A stretch of DNA of 64,000 bases from Candidatus Lumbricidiphila eiseniae (GTDB lineage: Bacteria > Actinomycetota > Actinomycetes > Actinomycetales > Microbacteriaceae). Location: positions 1 through 64,000 of the forward strand of contig NAEP01000049.1 of the NCBI GenBank assembly GCA_002529645.1, given 5' to 3'. Shown here one piece after another: positions 1-9,873 of this stretch (its first letter is position 1; every line of letters starts with the position of its first letter). Both the position numbers and the translations under genes were made by a program. The notes below the pieces were generated by a model. It searched no databases. It was not told where the DNA came from and worked only from the letters and a program-made list of their open reading frames with translations.

Positions 1-312
1 ACCGCGCAGTATACGGGTTACTGGGAAGCGTACGTGGCCGACACCTTCGATATTTCTGCCTGGCTAGATACCCTGAGAAGCCAACTACTCAGCGAAGGAT
101 ATCGAGACGAAGGGCACCGCCCGGGCCAGAGCGTTGATCTTCAAACCCCTAGAAATAATCTGTTAGTCACGGCAGATAAGGACCACGACGATTCCGGACG
201 TGCATGGATCGAGATTCGCGGCTTCTCCCGTTGCGCTCAGGATCTTCCCCCCACCACGCCCGCGAAAGTCCCGCCGATTACCCTCAGCCCGCCCCCGTTT
301 ACCGCCGGGTAG
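1..312 (+). CDS. C-terminal end of an unrecognised protein (cut by window start)
   Basis: The frame is open from the first base to a TAG at 310-312, so the start lies outside the window (103 codons visible). I do not recognise the family. The visible part reads as a short soluble domain (motif WLDTLRSQLLSEGY) followed by a proline/threonine-rich tail. It ends tail to tail with the next gene, and the two coding regions overlap by 14 bases. A GTG at 34 could serve as a start, but nothing before it looks like a ribosome binding site. A small lipoprotein or secreted protein is possible; this is a guess. Confidence 0.45.
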   Translation, partial: TAQYTGYWEAYVADTFDISAWLDTLRSQLLSEGYRDEGHRPGQSVDLQTPRNNLLVTADKDHDDSGRAWIEIRGFSRCAQDLPPTTPAKVPPITLSPPPFTAG

Positions 313-1333
313 CATCCTGCACCTCACCAACCAGCTCCTCGATAATATCCTCAAGAAACAACACCCCGGTCACCCGCCCATCCTCAGCAAAAACCCGAGC
401 AAGATGAGTGCCGTGACGCCGCATCAAGGCGAGGGCATCCTCTAGGTCGGTGCCCTCGAAAATAGAGACCAGCCGACGAATGCGCTTCGCGGGAATCGGG
501 GTGTTGAACTCGTCATCATCAAGATCAATGACGTCTTTCAGGTGGACATAACCGTCGAGATCACCATCATCACCGCACACCGGATACCGCGAAAACCCAT
601 TGCGGGCGACAGCCCGCTCTACATCACTCGGCGAGGCATCCGACGGTAGCGACAATACCTGGCCACACGGCACCTGCACATCAACTACCCGCTTCGTCGT
701 GAACTCGAACGCCGCCGACAGGGTGCCACTCGCATCATCAAGCACTCCCTCCCGCCGCGACCGCGTGACAATCGTCTGCACCTCGTCAAGCGTGAAGGTT
801 GAGGTCGCCTCCCCCTTCGGTTCCACCCCACAGAGTCGAAGCACAGCATTCGCGATCGCGTTGAGCACAACCGTCAGTGGTCGAAAAAGTCGTGCCAAAA
901 ACACGAGCGGCGGCGCAAGCAAGCGCACAGCCCGCTCAGGCACCGAGAACGAAATATTCTTTGGCACCATCTCCCCGATAACAACGTGCAGGAACGACAC
1001 CAGCACGAGGGCAACAATAAAGGAAACCACCGCAACGCTATCGGTCGAAAAACCCGTGAGATGCAGCGGTCCAGCGAGCAGATGCTTGATCGCCGGCTCC
1101 GAAACATTCAGGATGAGCAGCGAACACACCGTGATCCCCAGCTGACACATGGCGAGCATGAGGGTCGCGTGTTCCATCGCCCACAGGGCGGTCCGCGCAC
1201 TGCGCTTCCCGGCCTCGGCCAACGGTTCAATCTGCGAACGACGGGCAGAGATGACAGCGAATTCCGCCGCGACAAAAAAAGCGTTGCCCACCAGCAACAG
1301 CACAAGCCATCCGATGCCAAAGACCTCGCTCAT
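299..1333 (-). CDS. CNNM/CorC-family (DUF21 + CBS) membrane protein, short form
   Basis: A 344-residue member of the hemolysin-like CNNM/CorC family, linked in other organisms to Mg2+/Co2+ export. Residues 1-190 form the DUF21 membrane domain with about four hydrophobic segments, starting GWLVLLLVGNAFFVAAEF and including the family-typical VIGEMVPKN. Residues about 200-340 are a CBS pair (FSRYPVCGDDGDLDGYVHLKD). The C-terminal CorC_HlyC domain found in longer members is absent, so this is the short form. The start ATG overlaps the stop of the upstream paralogue as ATGA (1330-1333), so the two are probably co-translated and may form a heteromer. The exact transported ion cannot be told from sequence. 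Confidence 0.85.
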   Translation of the reverse strand: MSEVFGIGWLVLLLVGNAFFVAAEFAVISARRSQIEPLAEAGKRSARTALWAMEHATLMLAMCQLGITVCSLLILNVSEPAIKHLLAGPLHLTGFSTDSVAVVSFIVALVLVSFLHVVIGEMVPKNISFSVPERAVRLLAPPLVFLARLFRPLTVVLNAIANAVLRLCGVEPKGEATSTFTLDEVQTIVTRSRREGVLDDASGTLSAAFEFTTKRVVDVQVPCGQVLSLPSDASPSDVERAVARNGFSRYPVCGDDGDLDGYVHLKDVIDLDDDEFNTPIPAKRIRRLVSIFEGTDLEDALALMRRHGTHLARVFAEDGRVTGVLFLEDIIEELVGEVQDATRR

Positions 1334-2859
1334 TGAGCGCCTCGGGATGCCCCGTGGTCGGTCTCACCCAGCGGAGTCAGCGACACAGCGCCACGACGGG
1401 TCGATACGGCAGGCGCGCCGACAGCACGCACACCGGAGGCACCCTCCCCAACACACACACCGGAGGCACCCTCCCCAACACACACACCAGACGCACCCTC
1501 CGCAACACGCACACCAGACGCACCCTCCGCAACACGCACACCGGACGCACCCTCAACCACCGCCGCGGGGTGCCTCGGCTCAAACCGCACGCGATCAATG
1601 CGCCGTCCGTCAAGCCGCTGCACACGCAGCGTCCCCTCAGCAAGCGGTACGTCATCGCCGACCATCGGCAATCGCCCCAGGTGCGCCATGATGAACCCGG
1701 CAACCGTCTCGTAATCGTCGTCTTCTGGAACCCGGATGCCCGTGCGCTCGAGCAGCTCATCAGGCCGCAGGATGCCCGGAAAACTCACCGCATCCCCCCG
1801 GCGCACAATACCCGCCCGGGTGCGATCATGCTCGTCAGCGACCTCGCCGACCAGCTCCTCCACGAGATCTTCCAGCGTGGCAACTCCCGCCGTGCCGCCA
1901 TACTCGTCCATGACAATCGCCAACTGATAGCCGCGTCCGCGGAGTTCACCGAGCAGCGCATCGAGCTTGATCGTTTCTGGAACCCGAACCGCATCGGACT
2001 GCAGGGCTGAGGCGGGCACATCACCGCGACGTTCTCGAGGCACCGACACGGCCTGCTTCACGTGCACAATCCCCACAACATCATCGAGGTTCTTGTCGTA
2101 CACGGGAAACCGGGAGTGGCCGGTCTGTCGAGCAAGTTCGATAATTGCCTCGGCCGAGTCGTGGCGCTGCACCGCGACCACCGCCAGTCGCGGTGTCATG
2201 ATGCTCGAGGCATCCAGCGCCGCGAACCGCAGTGTTCGACCGAGCAGCGTCGCCGTGTCAGCTTCCAAGACCCCCGCGAGCGCCGAACGGCGCAGAAGCG
2301 ACGACAGCTCATCGGCGGTACGCGCACCGGACAACTCTTCCTTTGGCTCCATCCCCAGAGCACGCAGGATGCCGTTGGCCGAGCCATTAAGCACGGTGAT
2401 CGCCGGTCGAAACATCCACGTAAAGGCCGTCTGAAACGGCATCACGAATCGAGCCGTCGCCTGTGGCAGTGCAAGCGCAAAATTTTTCGGCACAAGCTCC
2501 CCGAGGATCATCGAGATGAGGGTCGCGATCGTCATCGCGATGATCGGTGCGACGACACCGACCACCGGGCGGGACATCCCGATCGCTGCACACGGGCCGG
2601 ACAACAGTGACGACAGAGCCGGTTCCATCGTGAAACCTACTAAGAGGGTTGTCAGTGTGATACCCAGTTGCGCACTCGAGAGGTGCGTTGAGGTGATCTT
2701 CAGCGCGGCAATCGTGAGGCCCAAGCGGGGAATGCCACGCTCGCGTTGCGCTTCCAACTCGGCTCGATCGAGAGTGACCAGGGCAAACTCTCCGGCGACG
2801 AATATGCCGGTTCCCAGCGAGAGCAGCAACCCGGCAGCGAAAAGGATCCACTCACTCAT
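1330..2859 (-). CDS. CNNM/CorC-family (DUF21 + CBS + CorC_HlyC) membrane protein with repeat tail
   Basis: A 509-residue long-form paralogue of its downstream neighbour. Residues 1-190 are the DUF21 membrane domain (LGELVPKNFALALP), about 205-330 the CBS pair (TGHSRFPVYDKNLDDVVGIV) and about 345-430 the CorC_HlyC domain (MDEYGGTAGVATLEDLVEE). After residue 435 comes a tail of five tandem nine-residue units (EGASGVRVA type) encoded by a 27-bp DNA repeat, which is not part of the family fold. It is first in a two-gene unit, linked to the short form by an ATGA overlap. The likely role is divalent-cation transport at the membrane (family knowledge). Confidence 0.87.
   Translation of the reverse strand: MSEWILFAAGLLLSLGTGIFVAGEFALVTLDRAELEAQRERGIPRLGLTIAALKITSTHLSSAQLGITLTTLLVGFTMEPALSSLLSGPCAAIGMSRPVVGVVAPIIAMTIATLISMILGELVPKNFALALPQATARFVMPFQTAFTWMFRPAITVLNGSANGILRALGMEPKEELSGARTADELSSLLRRSALAGVLEADTATLLGRTLRFAALDASSIMTPRLAVVAVQRHDSAEAIIELARQTGHSRFPVYDKNLDDVVGIVHVKQAVSVPRERRGDVPASALQSDAVRVPETIKLDALLGELRGRGYQLAIVMDEYGGTAGVATLEDLVEELVGEVADEHDRTRAGIVRRGDAVSFPGILRPDELLERTGIRVPEDDDYETVAGFIMAHLGRLPMVGDDVPLAEGTLRVQRLDGRRIDRVRFEPRHPAAVVEGASGVRVAEGASGVRVAEGASGVCVGEGASGVCVGEGASGVRAVGAPAVSTRRGAVSLTPLGETDHGASRGAQ
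1426..1560. repeat. 27-bp tandem repeat, five units, inside CNNM gene tail
   Basis: Five adjacent 27-bp units around the core CACCGGAGGCACCCTCC, drifting to CACCAGACGCACCCTCC in the later ones. The unit is nine codons, so copy-number changes keep the reading frame. The neighbouring units are nearly identical over their full length, unlike the half-conserved 61-bp arrays elsewhere in the window. Confidence 0.9.
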
Positions 2860-3067
2860 GAGGCGCTCAGGGGCGGATCAGCACTACCTGGTGAAGTCGC
2901 AGACGGCGGGTCATCCATGAGGGTCTCAGTATATCGACCTCACCTCGCGACATCACCGGCGCACACCACCCACACCGCGACTGCCCGCCGGGTTCACGAC
3001 GAACGTGAACCGGTTCTACAACAAGCACAGACAAGACCCAGCCGCATCAACCAGTCCAGCTGCGGCA

Positions 3068-4507
3068 TCACCAGCTGACAGGCAGCGCTTTGCCCTCCTC
3101 ATAACCAGCCGCCGACTGCACACCGACCATCGCCCGCTCCCGGAACTCCGCCAGAGTGCGCGCGCCAGCGTACGTGAGTGAACTGCGCACACCCGACACG
3201 ATGAGATCCAGCAGATCTTCCACCGAGGGCCGGAGCGGGTCGAGGTAAATCCGGGACGACGAAATTCCCTCCGCATACAGTTCTTTCTTCGCCCGCTCGT
3301 AGGCGGAGAGCCGCGCAAACCGCTCCCGCACCGCCTTCGTCGAGGCCATGCCCCAGCTCTCTTTATAGAGCCGACCAGACTCATCCCGCTGAAGATCACC
3401 GGGCGACTCCACGGTGCCCGCGAACCAGGAACCCACCATCACAGCGGATGCCCCGGCCGCGAGCGCGAGCGCGACATCCCGCGGGTACCTCACACCACCG
3501 TCTGCCCACACGCTCGCACCGACCTCCCGCGCAGCAGCAGCCGTGTCGAGCACCGCGGAGAACTGCGGTCGTCCGACTGCCGTCATCATTCGGGTCGTAC
3601 ACATGGCGCCGGGACCAACCCCGACCTTCACGATGTTCGCACCCGCCGCAACAAGGTCGGCAACGCCCTCCGCGGTGACAACATTGCCGGCGACGAGCGG
3701 AACACCGAGTCCCAACTCCCGCACCGTGCGAAGAGCACGCAGCATTCCCCCCTGGTGTCCGTGTGCGGTGTCCAGCACGAGCACATCAATTCCCGCCGCC
3801 ACCAGGGCGCGTGCTTTGGCCGCGACATCCCCGTTGATGCCGAGCGCCGCAGCGACCCGCAACCGGCCCGAAGCATCGAGCGAGGGGGTGTACACCGTGC
3901 CGCGCAGCGCGCTGCGGACGCTGAGGGTTCCCACCACCCGACCGTGCCGGAGCACGGGTGCAACATCGGTGCTCGCGTCGGTGAGCAGATCGAAGGCGCG
4001 ACGCGAACTCACGACATCCTCCGCGTCAAGCGAGGGGGACACGGCACGCACAAGGTCACCGAGGCGAGCGGCGGGAAGCGCGTTTGCGAGCAGTTCGGCC
4101 GCGAGGCATCCCGAATACTCACCCGACTCGGTCGTGATGATGATCGAGTGCCCACTAACCGGCGGCACCCGGCGCAGCGCATCAGCGACGGACTCATCGG
4201 CGGTGAGGGTGATCGCGGTGTCACACGTCGTCGGCTGGTCTTTCACCCAGCTAATGGCCGCAGCCAGTTCCTGCAAGCCCAGGTCTTGCGGCAACACACC
4301 CAGGCCGCCTCGTCGAGCCAGGGTCGCCGCGAGTCGCGGCCCCGTCACCGACGTCATATTGGCCGAAATAATCGGGATGGCCGCGCCGCTGCCGTCATCC
4401 GTCGCAAGCGACACATCGAACCGGCTCGCAATGTCCGAGCGTCGCGGCACGAGAAAAACATCGGAGTACGTGAGATCGTGCGCGGGCCGCCGACCGGTAA
4501 ATTCCAT
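3068..4507 (-). CDS. guaB1: GuaB1-family IMP dehydrogenase-related protein (GMP reductase type)
   Basis: A 479-residue TIM-barrel enzyme of the IMPDH/GMP-reductase superfamily. The start MEFTGRRPAHDLTYSDVFLVP is the canonical GuaB1 N-terminus; upstream in-frame codons are not needed. A CBS pair lies at about residues 95-200 and the catalytic loop GVGPGAMCTTR with Cys303 around 294-305. GuaB1 of mycobacteria has been shown to act as a GMP reductase (GMP + NADPH to IMP + NH3), so this rather than IMP dehydrogenation is the likely reaction. It stands alone, divergent from kgd across a gap of about 260 bp. Confidence 0.9.
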   Translation of the reverse strand: MEFTGRRPAHDLTYSDVFLVPRRSDIASRFDVSLATDDGSGAAIPIISANMTSVTGPRLAATLARRGGLGVLPQDLGLQELAAAISWVKDQPTTCDTAITLTADESVADALRRVPPVSGHSIIITTESGEYSGCLAAELLANALPAARLGDLVRAVSPSLDAEDVVSSRRAFDLLTDASTDVAPVLRHGRVVGTLSVRSALRGTVYTPSLDASGRLRVAAALGINGDVAAKARALVAAGIDVLVLDTAHGHQGGMLRALRTVRELGLGVPLVAGNVVTAEGVADLVAAGANIVKVGVGPGAMCTTRMMTAVGRPQFSAVLDTAAAAREVGASVWADGGVRYPRDVALALAAGASAVMVGSWFAGTVESPGDLQRDESGRLYKESWGMASTKAVRERFARLSAYERAKKELYAEGISSSRIYLDPLRPSVEDLLDLIVSGVRSSLTYAGARTLAEFRERAMVGVQSAAGYEEGKALPVSW

Positions 4508-4766
4508 ATGCACAACGCTACCTGCTGCCCCCTCGATACCCAGCACCTGCCACTCCCTCGACGCTCATCGACAAGGTCGTGAGACTGTCACCGCGCTGAC
4601 CGAACCTAACCGCCAGACCCCGAAGCTTAGAGCGAAATCTTTCCCTAATGCTTCATCTCAATGCTCTATCGGGTCTAGGCTGTTATGGGTTAACCGAGGT
4701 GGTGGGTCCAGCCAGGCCGTCGAGTTGACCGTGTGACGTGCACGAACGAGGAGAGTGGGCAAGGCT

Positions 4767-7700
4767 GTGTCGAGCCAACTGACGGGGTCGGGGGCCGACG
4801 GCGCGTCGGCTGAGTTCGGAGCCAATGAGTGGCTCGTTGACGAGATGTTCGAGAGGTTCCTGCAGGACCCGGACTCGGTCGATCTCACCTGGCGGCCGGT
4901 GCTCGAGCGATATCGACAGACCCAGCATCAACTCAGCGGCGATGCCGGTGCCGCCCACGCAGCAGTTGCACCGCACACGGGCGCAGCGCCACACACCTCC
5001 ACAGCACCACACACGGGCACAACACCACACACGGGCACAGCACCCTCCGCGGCACCAAGCCCGGGCCCGCGGAACCCCACAGCATCACAGGCCCCCACAA
5101 ACCCGGGTGACCCGGCGGCATCCACCACTCGTGAAGCTCGCACCACCTCCACTGCGCCGCGCCAACCGGTGCCCGCCGACCTGCCGAAAAATCGCACCCC
5201 CACCGACCCGAACGATCAGAGCAAAGACGACATCACCCCCCTCCGCGGCATGCCTAAAACGCTCGCTGCCAATATGGATCAGAGCCTGTCGGTGCCGACC
5301 GCAACGAGTGTGCGCACCATCCCGGCAAAGCTGCTCATTGACAACCGGATCGTCATCAACAATCACCTCGAGCGCACCCGGGGTGGCAAGGTTTCTTTCA
5401 CCCACTTCATCGGGTGGGCGCTTATTCAGGCGCTCAAGATGTTCCCCAGCCAAAACGTCTTCTACACCGAGGTTGACGGCAAACCCAGTATTGTCAAGCC
5501 CGCCCACATTGGTCTGGGCATTGCGATTGATGTCCCCAAGCCGGATGGCACGCGTGCCCTGCTGGTACCCGCCGTCAAACGCGCCGAAACGATGACCTTC
5601 ACCGAATTTGTTGCCGCCTACGAGGATCTCGTTCAGCGTGCCCGTGCAAACAAGCTCACCGCGGACGACTTCCAGGGTGCGACCGTGTCACTCACAAACC
5701 CGGGCGGAATCGGCACAGAACACTCGATTCCGCGCCTCATGCGCGGGCAGGGATGCATCATCGGTGCGGGCGCATTGGAATACCCCGCCGAGTTTCAGGG
5801 TTCGTCAGAGCGCACACTGGCCGGCCTTGCGATCGGCAAGACGATCACTCTGACCTCCACCTACGATCACCGGGTCATCCAGGGTGCCGGATCGGGCGCG
5901 TTCTTGAAGATCGTGCACGAGCTGCTCATCGGTCAACACGGATTCTATGAGCAGCTATTCGCAGCACTGCGGTTGCCCTATGAGCCCATTCACTGGGCAC
6001 CCGATATCTCGGTGGATATCGCCACCGCGGTCGACAAGACCGCTCGCGTGCAAGAGCTCATTGATGCGTTTCGAGTGCGCGGCCACCTCATGGCAGACAT
6101 CGACCCCCTGGAATACGTGCAACGGTCGCACCCTGACCTCGACATCGCCAGTCACGGTCTCACCTTCTGGGATCTCGATCGTGAGTTTGTCACCGGCGGC
6201 CTCAGCGGCACCCGGACGGCACTGCTGCGGGACATCCTGGGCATCTTGCGTGACTCGTACTGCCGCACGATCGGTGTCGAGTACATGCACATTCAAGACC
6301 CGGTGCAGCGAAAGTGGCTGCAGTCCGCGCTCGAGCGCAAGTACGAGAAACCCACGCACGACGAACAAATGCGAATCCTCAGCAAGCTCAATGAGGCGGA
6401 GGCATTCGAGACCTTCTTACAGACCAAATACGTCGGACAGAAGCGATTCAGTCTGGAGGGTGGCGAATCTGTTATCGCGCTGCTCGACGAAATCCTGCAG
6501 GGATCGGCAAAAGTTGGCCTCGACGAGGTGTGCATCGGGATGGCCCACCGTGGACGCCTCAATGTGCTGACCAACATTGCCGGAAAAACATACGGTCAGG
6601 TGTTCCGCGAGTTCGAAGGAAAAGCAAACACCAAGGGCTTCTCCGGGTCGGGGGATGTCAAGTACCACCTCGGCACGGTGGGCACCTTCACCGCGGACGA
6701 CGGTCAGCAGATCCCCGTGACACTCGCGGCAAACCCCTCGCACCTCGAAGCGGTTGACGGTGTGCTCGAAGGCATCGTGCGGGCAAAACAAGACCGCAAG
6801 CCAATCGGCACCTTCCTGACACTGCCGATCCTCATCCACGGCGACGCCGCGATGGCAGGCCAGGGCGTTGTTGTTGAGACACTGCAGATGTCACAGCTGC
6901 GGGGTTACCGCACCGGCGGAACCATCCACATCGTCGTCAATAATCAGGTTGGTTTCACGACCGTGCCGCGTGATGCGCGCACCTCAACCTATTCAACGGA
7001 TGTCGCGAAGTCCATCCAGGCCCCAATTTTTCACGTCAACGGCGACGATCCAGAAGCTGTGGTCCGGGTTGCGGAACTCGCATTCTGCTACCGCCAAGAG
7101 TTTAAACGTGACGTTGTTATTGACCTTGTTTGTTACCGTCGGCGCGGCCACAACGAGGGCGATGACCCCTCAATGACACAACCACTCATGTACAACCTCA
7201 TTGAGGCCAAACGCTCGGTTCGCAAGCTCTACACCGAGGCACTCGTCGGTCGGGGTGATATCACCGAAGAGGAATATGAGGCCGCGCACCGCGACTTCCA
7301 AGACCGGCTGGAGCGGGCGTTTGCAGAAACCCACGCGGTTCAGACAGGTGCCATCTCGGTCGTGGGGGTCACCGAAAAGGCCGACGATACCGCCGAGGAG
7401 TCACTGGCTAAAACCGAACCGGTCACGGCTGTCTCCCTGGATGTCGTGCACGCAATCGGTGACGCCTACAACAACAAACCCGCTGGCTTCTCGGTGCACC
7501 CGAAACTTGGCCAACTGCTTGCAAAGCGCCTCGACATGAGCCGCAATGGCAAAATCGACTGGGGTTTTGGGGAACTCATTGCCCTCGGGTCGCTCCTGCT
7601 CGAAGGAACTCCCGTGCGCTTCGCGGGTCAGGATGCCCGGCGCGGCACGTTCGTGCAACGGCACGCGGTTCTTCACGACCGTGTCAACGGGCAAGAGTGG

Positions 7701-8576
7701 CTGCCGCTGGTCAACCTCAGCGAAAACCAGGCTCAGTTCTGGATCTACGACTCTTTACTCTCCGAATTCGCCGCAATGGGCTTCGAGTATGGCTACTCGG
7801 TAGAGCGCACCGACGCCCTTGTGCTGTGGGAGGCACAGTTCGGTGACTTCGCAAACGGTGCCCAAACCATCATCGATGAGTTCATTTCGTCTGCGGAACA
7901 GAAGTGGGGTCAGCGTTCGAGTCTTGTCCTGCTGTTGCCACACGGCTACGAGGGCCAGGGACCTGACCACTCCAGTGCCCGCATCGAACGGTACCTGCAG
8001 TTGTGTGCGGAGAACAATATGACGGTCGCACGCCCCTCGACACCGGCATCCTATTTCCACCTGCTTCGTCGCCAAGCCTACGCTCGACCACAGCGCCCGC
8101 TGGTGGTGTTCACACCGAAAGCGATGCTGCGGCTGCGTGGCGCAACAAGCGAGGTGACAGACTTCACCTCGGGGGGCTTCGAGCCGGTCATTGACGATCC
8201 TCGAATCACTGACCGTGCCGCGGTTAAACGCGTCGTGCTCCTCTCGGGAAAGCTCTACTACGACATCATCGCGGAGCTTGACAAGACCCCCAACCCCCAC
8301 ATCGCGGTCGTGCGGCTGGAGCAGCTCTACCCGCTACCGGTTGAGGAGTTGAAAACGATTCTGCAGAACTACCCCAACGCCGAATTCATCTGGGCACAGG
8401 AAGAGCCCGAAAACCAGGGCGCCTGGCCCTATTTCGTCATTGAGACGAGCAAGTTTGGTAGTGCGGCGGCAGGGGTTATCTCTCGCCCCGCCTCGGCATC
8501 GCCGGCTGCAGGGTCAGCAAAGCGTCACGCCGTAGAACAGGCCGACATTGTGGCGCGGGTGCTCACGCTCTCCTAA
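4767..8576 (+). CDS. kgd: Multifunctional 2-oxoglutarate metabolism enzyme Kgd (fused E2o-like/E1o)
   Basis: A protein of about 1,269 residues with the actinobacterial Kgd architecture. It has a short N-terminal E1-like segment (FGANEWLVDEMFERF), a Pro/Ala/Thr/His-rich linker at about 55-120, a catalytic acyltransferase domain at about 125-370 ending in DHRVIQGAGSGAFL, then the E1o thiamine-diphosphate module from about 400. Visible E1o signatures include GMAHRGRLNVL and HGDAAMAGQG. It catalyses 2-oxoglutarate decarboxylation/dehydrogenation in the TCA cycle. No lipoyl domain is present, as usual for Kgd. GAGGAGA at 4748-4754 is too close to the GTG at 4755, so GTG 4767 (MSSQLTG) is preferred. 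Confidence 0.93.
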   Translation: MSSQLTGSGADGASAEFGANEWLVDEMFERFLQDPDSVDLTWRPVLERYRQTQHQLSGDAGAAHAAVAPHTGAAPHTSTAPHTGTTPHTGTAPSAAPSPGPRNPTASQAPTNPGDPAASTTREARTTSTAPRQPVPADLPKNRTPTDPNDQSKDDITPLRGMPKTLAANMDQSLSVPTATSVRTIPAKLLIDNRIVINNHLERTRGGKVSFTHFIGWALIQALKMFPSQNVFYTEVDGKPSIVKPAHIGLGIAIDVPKPDGTRALLVPAVKRAETMTFTEFVAAYEDLVQRARANKLTADDFQGATVSLTNPGGIGTEHSIPRLMRGQGCIIGAGALEYPAEFQGSSERTLAGLAIGKTITLTSTYDHRVIQGAGSGAFLKIVHELLIGQHGFYEQLFAALRLPYEPIHWAPDISVDIATAVDKTARVQELIDAFRVRGHLMADIDPLEYVQRSHPDLDIASHGLTFWDLDREFVTGGLSGTRTALLRDILGILRDSYCRTIGVEYMHIQDPVQRKWLQSALERKYEKPTHDEQMRILSKLNEAEAFETFLQTKYVGQKRFSLEGGESVIALLDEILQGSAKVGLDEVCIGMAHRGRLNVLTNIAGKTYGQVFREFEGKANTKGFSGSGDVKYHLGTVGTFTADDGQQIPVTLAANPSHLEAVDGVLEGIVRAKQDRKPIGTFLTLPILIHGDAAMAGQGVVVETLQMSQLRGYRTGGTIHIVVNNQVGFTTVPRDARTSTYSTDVAKSIQAPIFHVNGDDPEAVVRVAELAFCYRQEFKRDVVIDLVCYRRRGHNEGDDPSMTQPLMYNLIEAKRSVRKLYTEALVGRGDITEEEYEAAHRDFQDRLERAFAETHAVQTGAISVVGVTEKADDTAEESLAKTEPVTAVSLDVVHAIGDAYNNKPAGFSVHPKLGQLLAKRLDMSRNGKIDWGFGELIALGSLLLEGTPVRFAGQDARRGTFVQRHAVLHDRVNGQEWLPLVNLSENQAQFWIYDSLLSEFAAMGFEYGYSVERTDALVLWEAQFGDFANGAQTIIDEFISSAEQKWGQRSSLVLLLPHGYEGQGPDHSSARIERYLQLCAENNMTVARPSTPASYFHLLRRQAYARPQRPLVVFTPKAMLRLRGATSEVTDFTSGGFEPVIDDPRITDRAAVKRVVLLSGKLYYDIIAELDKTPNPHIAVVRLEQLYPLPVEELKTILQNYPNAEFIWAQEEPENQGAWPYFVIETSKFGSAAAGVISRPASASPAAGSAKRHAVEQADIVARVLTLS
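4972..5045 (+). repeat. 18-bp degenerate coding repeat in the Kgd linker
   Basis: Four to five imperfect six-residue units of the type APHTGT/APHTST, encoded by repeats around CACCACACACGGGCACA. They lengthen the flexible linker between the N-terminal segment and the acyltransferase domain without touching catalytic residues. Confidence 0.7.
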
Positions 8577-8657
8577 GACCGCACGATCACGCTCAACACC
8601 GGCATCATCGCATTCAACACCGGTGAAGGCCGCGCCCTGCTGCGCCTGAGGCGGCGG

Positions 8658-8915
8658 CTACGCCGAGGCAGAATCCTGAGCCGTGTCGGTGCATCGCAGG
8701 TGCGCGAGCACCCGCGCCTTGAGCTCGTCCGGCGCGTTTTCGCCACAGGCCCGCTTGACGGCTGCGGTCAGCATCTGCCCCACGCGTAACTCTTCCGAAC
8801 AGTGTGTGCACTCACACAGGTGGGCACGAATCTCCTCGGCCTCGACCTCACACAGCTCGCGGCGGAGGTACTCTTCGAGCGCCGCCAGAGCCTTCTTGCA
8901 GTCGCATCCGGTCAT
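8658..8915 (-). CDS. rsrA: RsrA-type zinc-binding anti-sigma factor
   Basis: An 85-residue ZAS-family anti-sigma factor. The zinc/redox motif H-x3-C-x2-C is visible as HLCECTHC at about residues 31-38, after [14 protein letters not shown]. In Streptomyces RsrA and mycobacterial RshA such a protein holds the oxidative-stress sigma factor SigR/SigH until thiol oxidation releases zinc. Its start overlaps the stop of the sigma gene as ATGA (8912-8915), the normal arrangement for this pair. The C-terminal tail (DTAQDSASA) is short and unremarkable. Confidence 0.88.
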   Translation of the reverse strand: MTGCDCKKALAALEEYLRRELCEVEAEEIRAHLCECTHCSEELRVGQMLTAAVKRACGENAPDELKARVLAHLRCTDTAQDSASA

Positions 8916-9556
8916 TCTTCCTTACCTCCGGTCTTACCTCCGGTTTTTGCGAGGGATGCCTCGGCACCCGCGTAGCCCCGCTCGCGCCCGTACTCGGCAA
9001 GCAAGCGGCGCAGAGCACTCCGGCCCCGGTGCAGTCGACTCATGACCGTCCCGACGGGGGTGCCCATGAGTTCGGCAATCTCCTGGTAGCTGAATCCCTC
9101 AACGTCTGCGAAGTACACGACCATTCGGAAATCTTCCGGCAGCGTCTGCAGAGCATCCTTCACCGCGCTCGCGGGCATGTGGTCAATCGCCTCGGCCTCG
9201 GCCGACCGGGAACTCATCGCGGTTGTCGACTCGGCACCGATGAGCTGCCAGTCTTCCAGCTCATCAATGGCACGCTGCAATGGCTCGCGCTGCTTCTTGC
9301 GATACGTGTTAATGAAGGAATTTGTCAGAATACGGTACAACCACGCCTTGAGATTCGTCCCCTGTGTGAACTGCCCAAAGGCGGCGTAGGCGCGCAAGTA
9401 CGTGTCCTGCACAAGATCCTGCGCATCGGCCGGATTCCGAGTCATCCGGAGTGCGGCCGCATAGAGCTGGTCAAGGTAGCCGAGGGCCTGCTCCTCGAAG
9501 AGCCGGGTGTGTCCGGCGAGGGAGGGTGGCTGTCTGGCGAGCGCAGAATTGTTCAC
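8912..9556 (-). CDS. sigH: SigH/SigR-type ECF RNA polymerase sigma factor
   Basis: A 214-residue ECF sigma factor. Region 2 spans about residues 20-90 ([17 protein letters not shown], then [18 protein letters not shown]). Region 4 spans about 135-195 ([20 protein letters not shown], then [16 protein letters not shown]). Length and sequence match SigH of Mycobacterium and SigR of Streptomyces, which drive thiol-oxidative and heat-stress genes. The start is GTG at 9556. It is followed without a gap by its anti-sigma gene. A GGAAT-N18-GTT element about 290 bp upstream suggests autoregulation. Confidence 0.92.
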   Translation of the reverse strand: MNNSALARQPPSLAGHTRLFEEQALGYLDQLYAAALRMTRNPADAQDLVQDTYLRAYAAFGQFTQGTNLKAWLYRILTNSFINTYRKKQREPLQRAIDELEDWQLIGAESTTAMSSRSAEAEAIDHMPASAVKDALQTLPEDFRMVVYFADVEGFSYQEIAELMGTPVGTVMSRLHRGRSALRRLLAEYGRERGYAGAEASLAKTGGKTGGKEE

Positions 9557-9847
9557 ATCACGTCCACAGTCGCGGTGGGCTCATCGACAACCATCTTAGG
9601 CCGCAACACGCCGCTGCCACCCGATCGGCACCCCGCCGGGTCACCGCTCGCGACTGACGAGGCGGAAGGGAATCTCCGACTGCTCATGACACCATGCCAC
9701 CCTCCCTGCACCGCCGACATCACACCCGGTTTATGCACGCACCACGGGAAAGCGGGCCGACTCTTCTCACACATCTGTGCTTCCCACAACCTGAGTTTCT
9801 CACTCGTACACCCTCTCCCACACCGCACTTCTCAACTACTCTGGAAC

Positions 9848-9873
9848 AACCCATGTTGACGACAAAATATTCC
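9848..9873 (-). promoter_or_regulatory. Candidate SigH/SigR-dependent promoter of the sigH-rsrA operon
   Basis: Read on the minus strand the sequence gives GGAAT (9873-9869), an 18-bp spacer and GTT (9850-9848). This matches the GGAAT-N18-GTT consensus known for Streptomyces SigR and close to that of mycobacterial SigH. Transcription would start near 9842 and leave a leader of about 285 bases before sigH. It overlaps the start codon of the divergent aroA. The match is exact but short, so chance occurrence is possible. Confidence 0.55.

Noticed and set aside
1426-1560. 27-bp repeat in the CNNM gene as a further CRISPR-like array
   Set aside because: Units are directly adjacent and conserved over their full length, in frame with nine-residue repeats; there are no spacers.
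3414-4736. 440-codon open frame on the plus strand across guaB1
   Set aside because: It is antisense to the clear GuaB1 frame, has Arg/Ser/Pro-rich composition typical of GC-rich shadow frames, and shows no domain.
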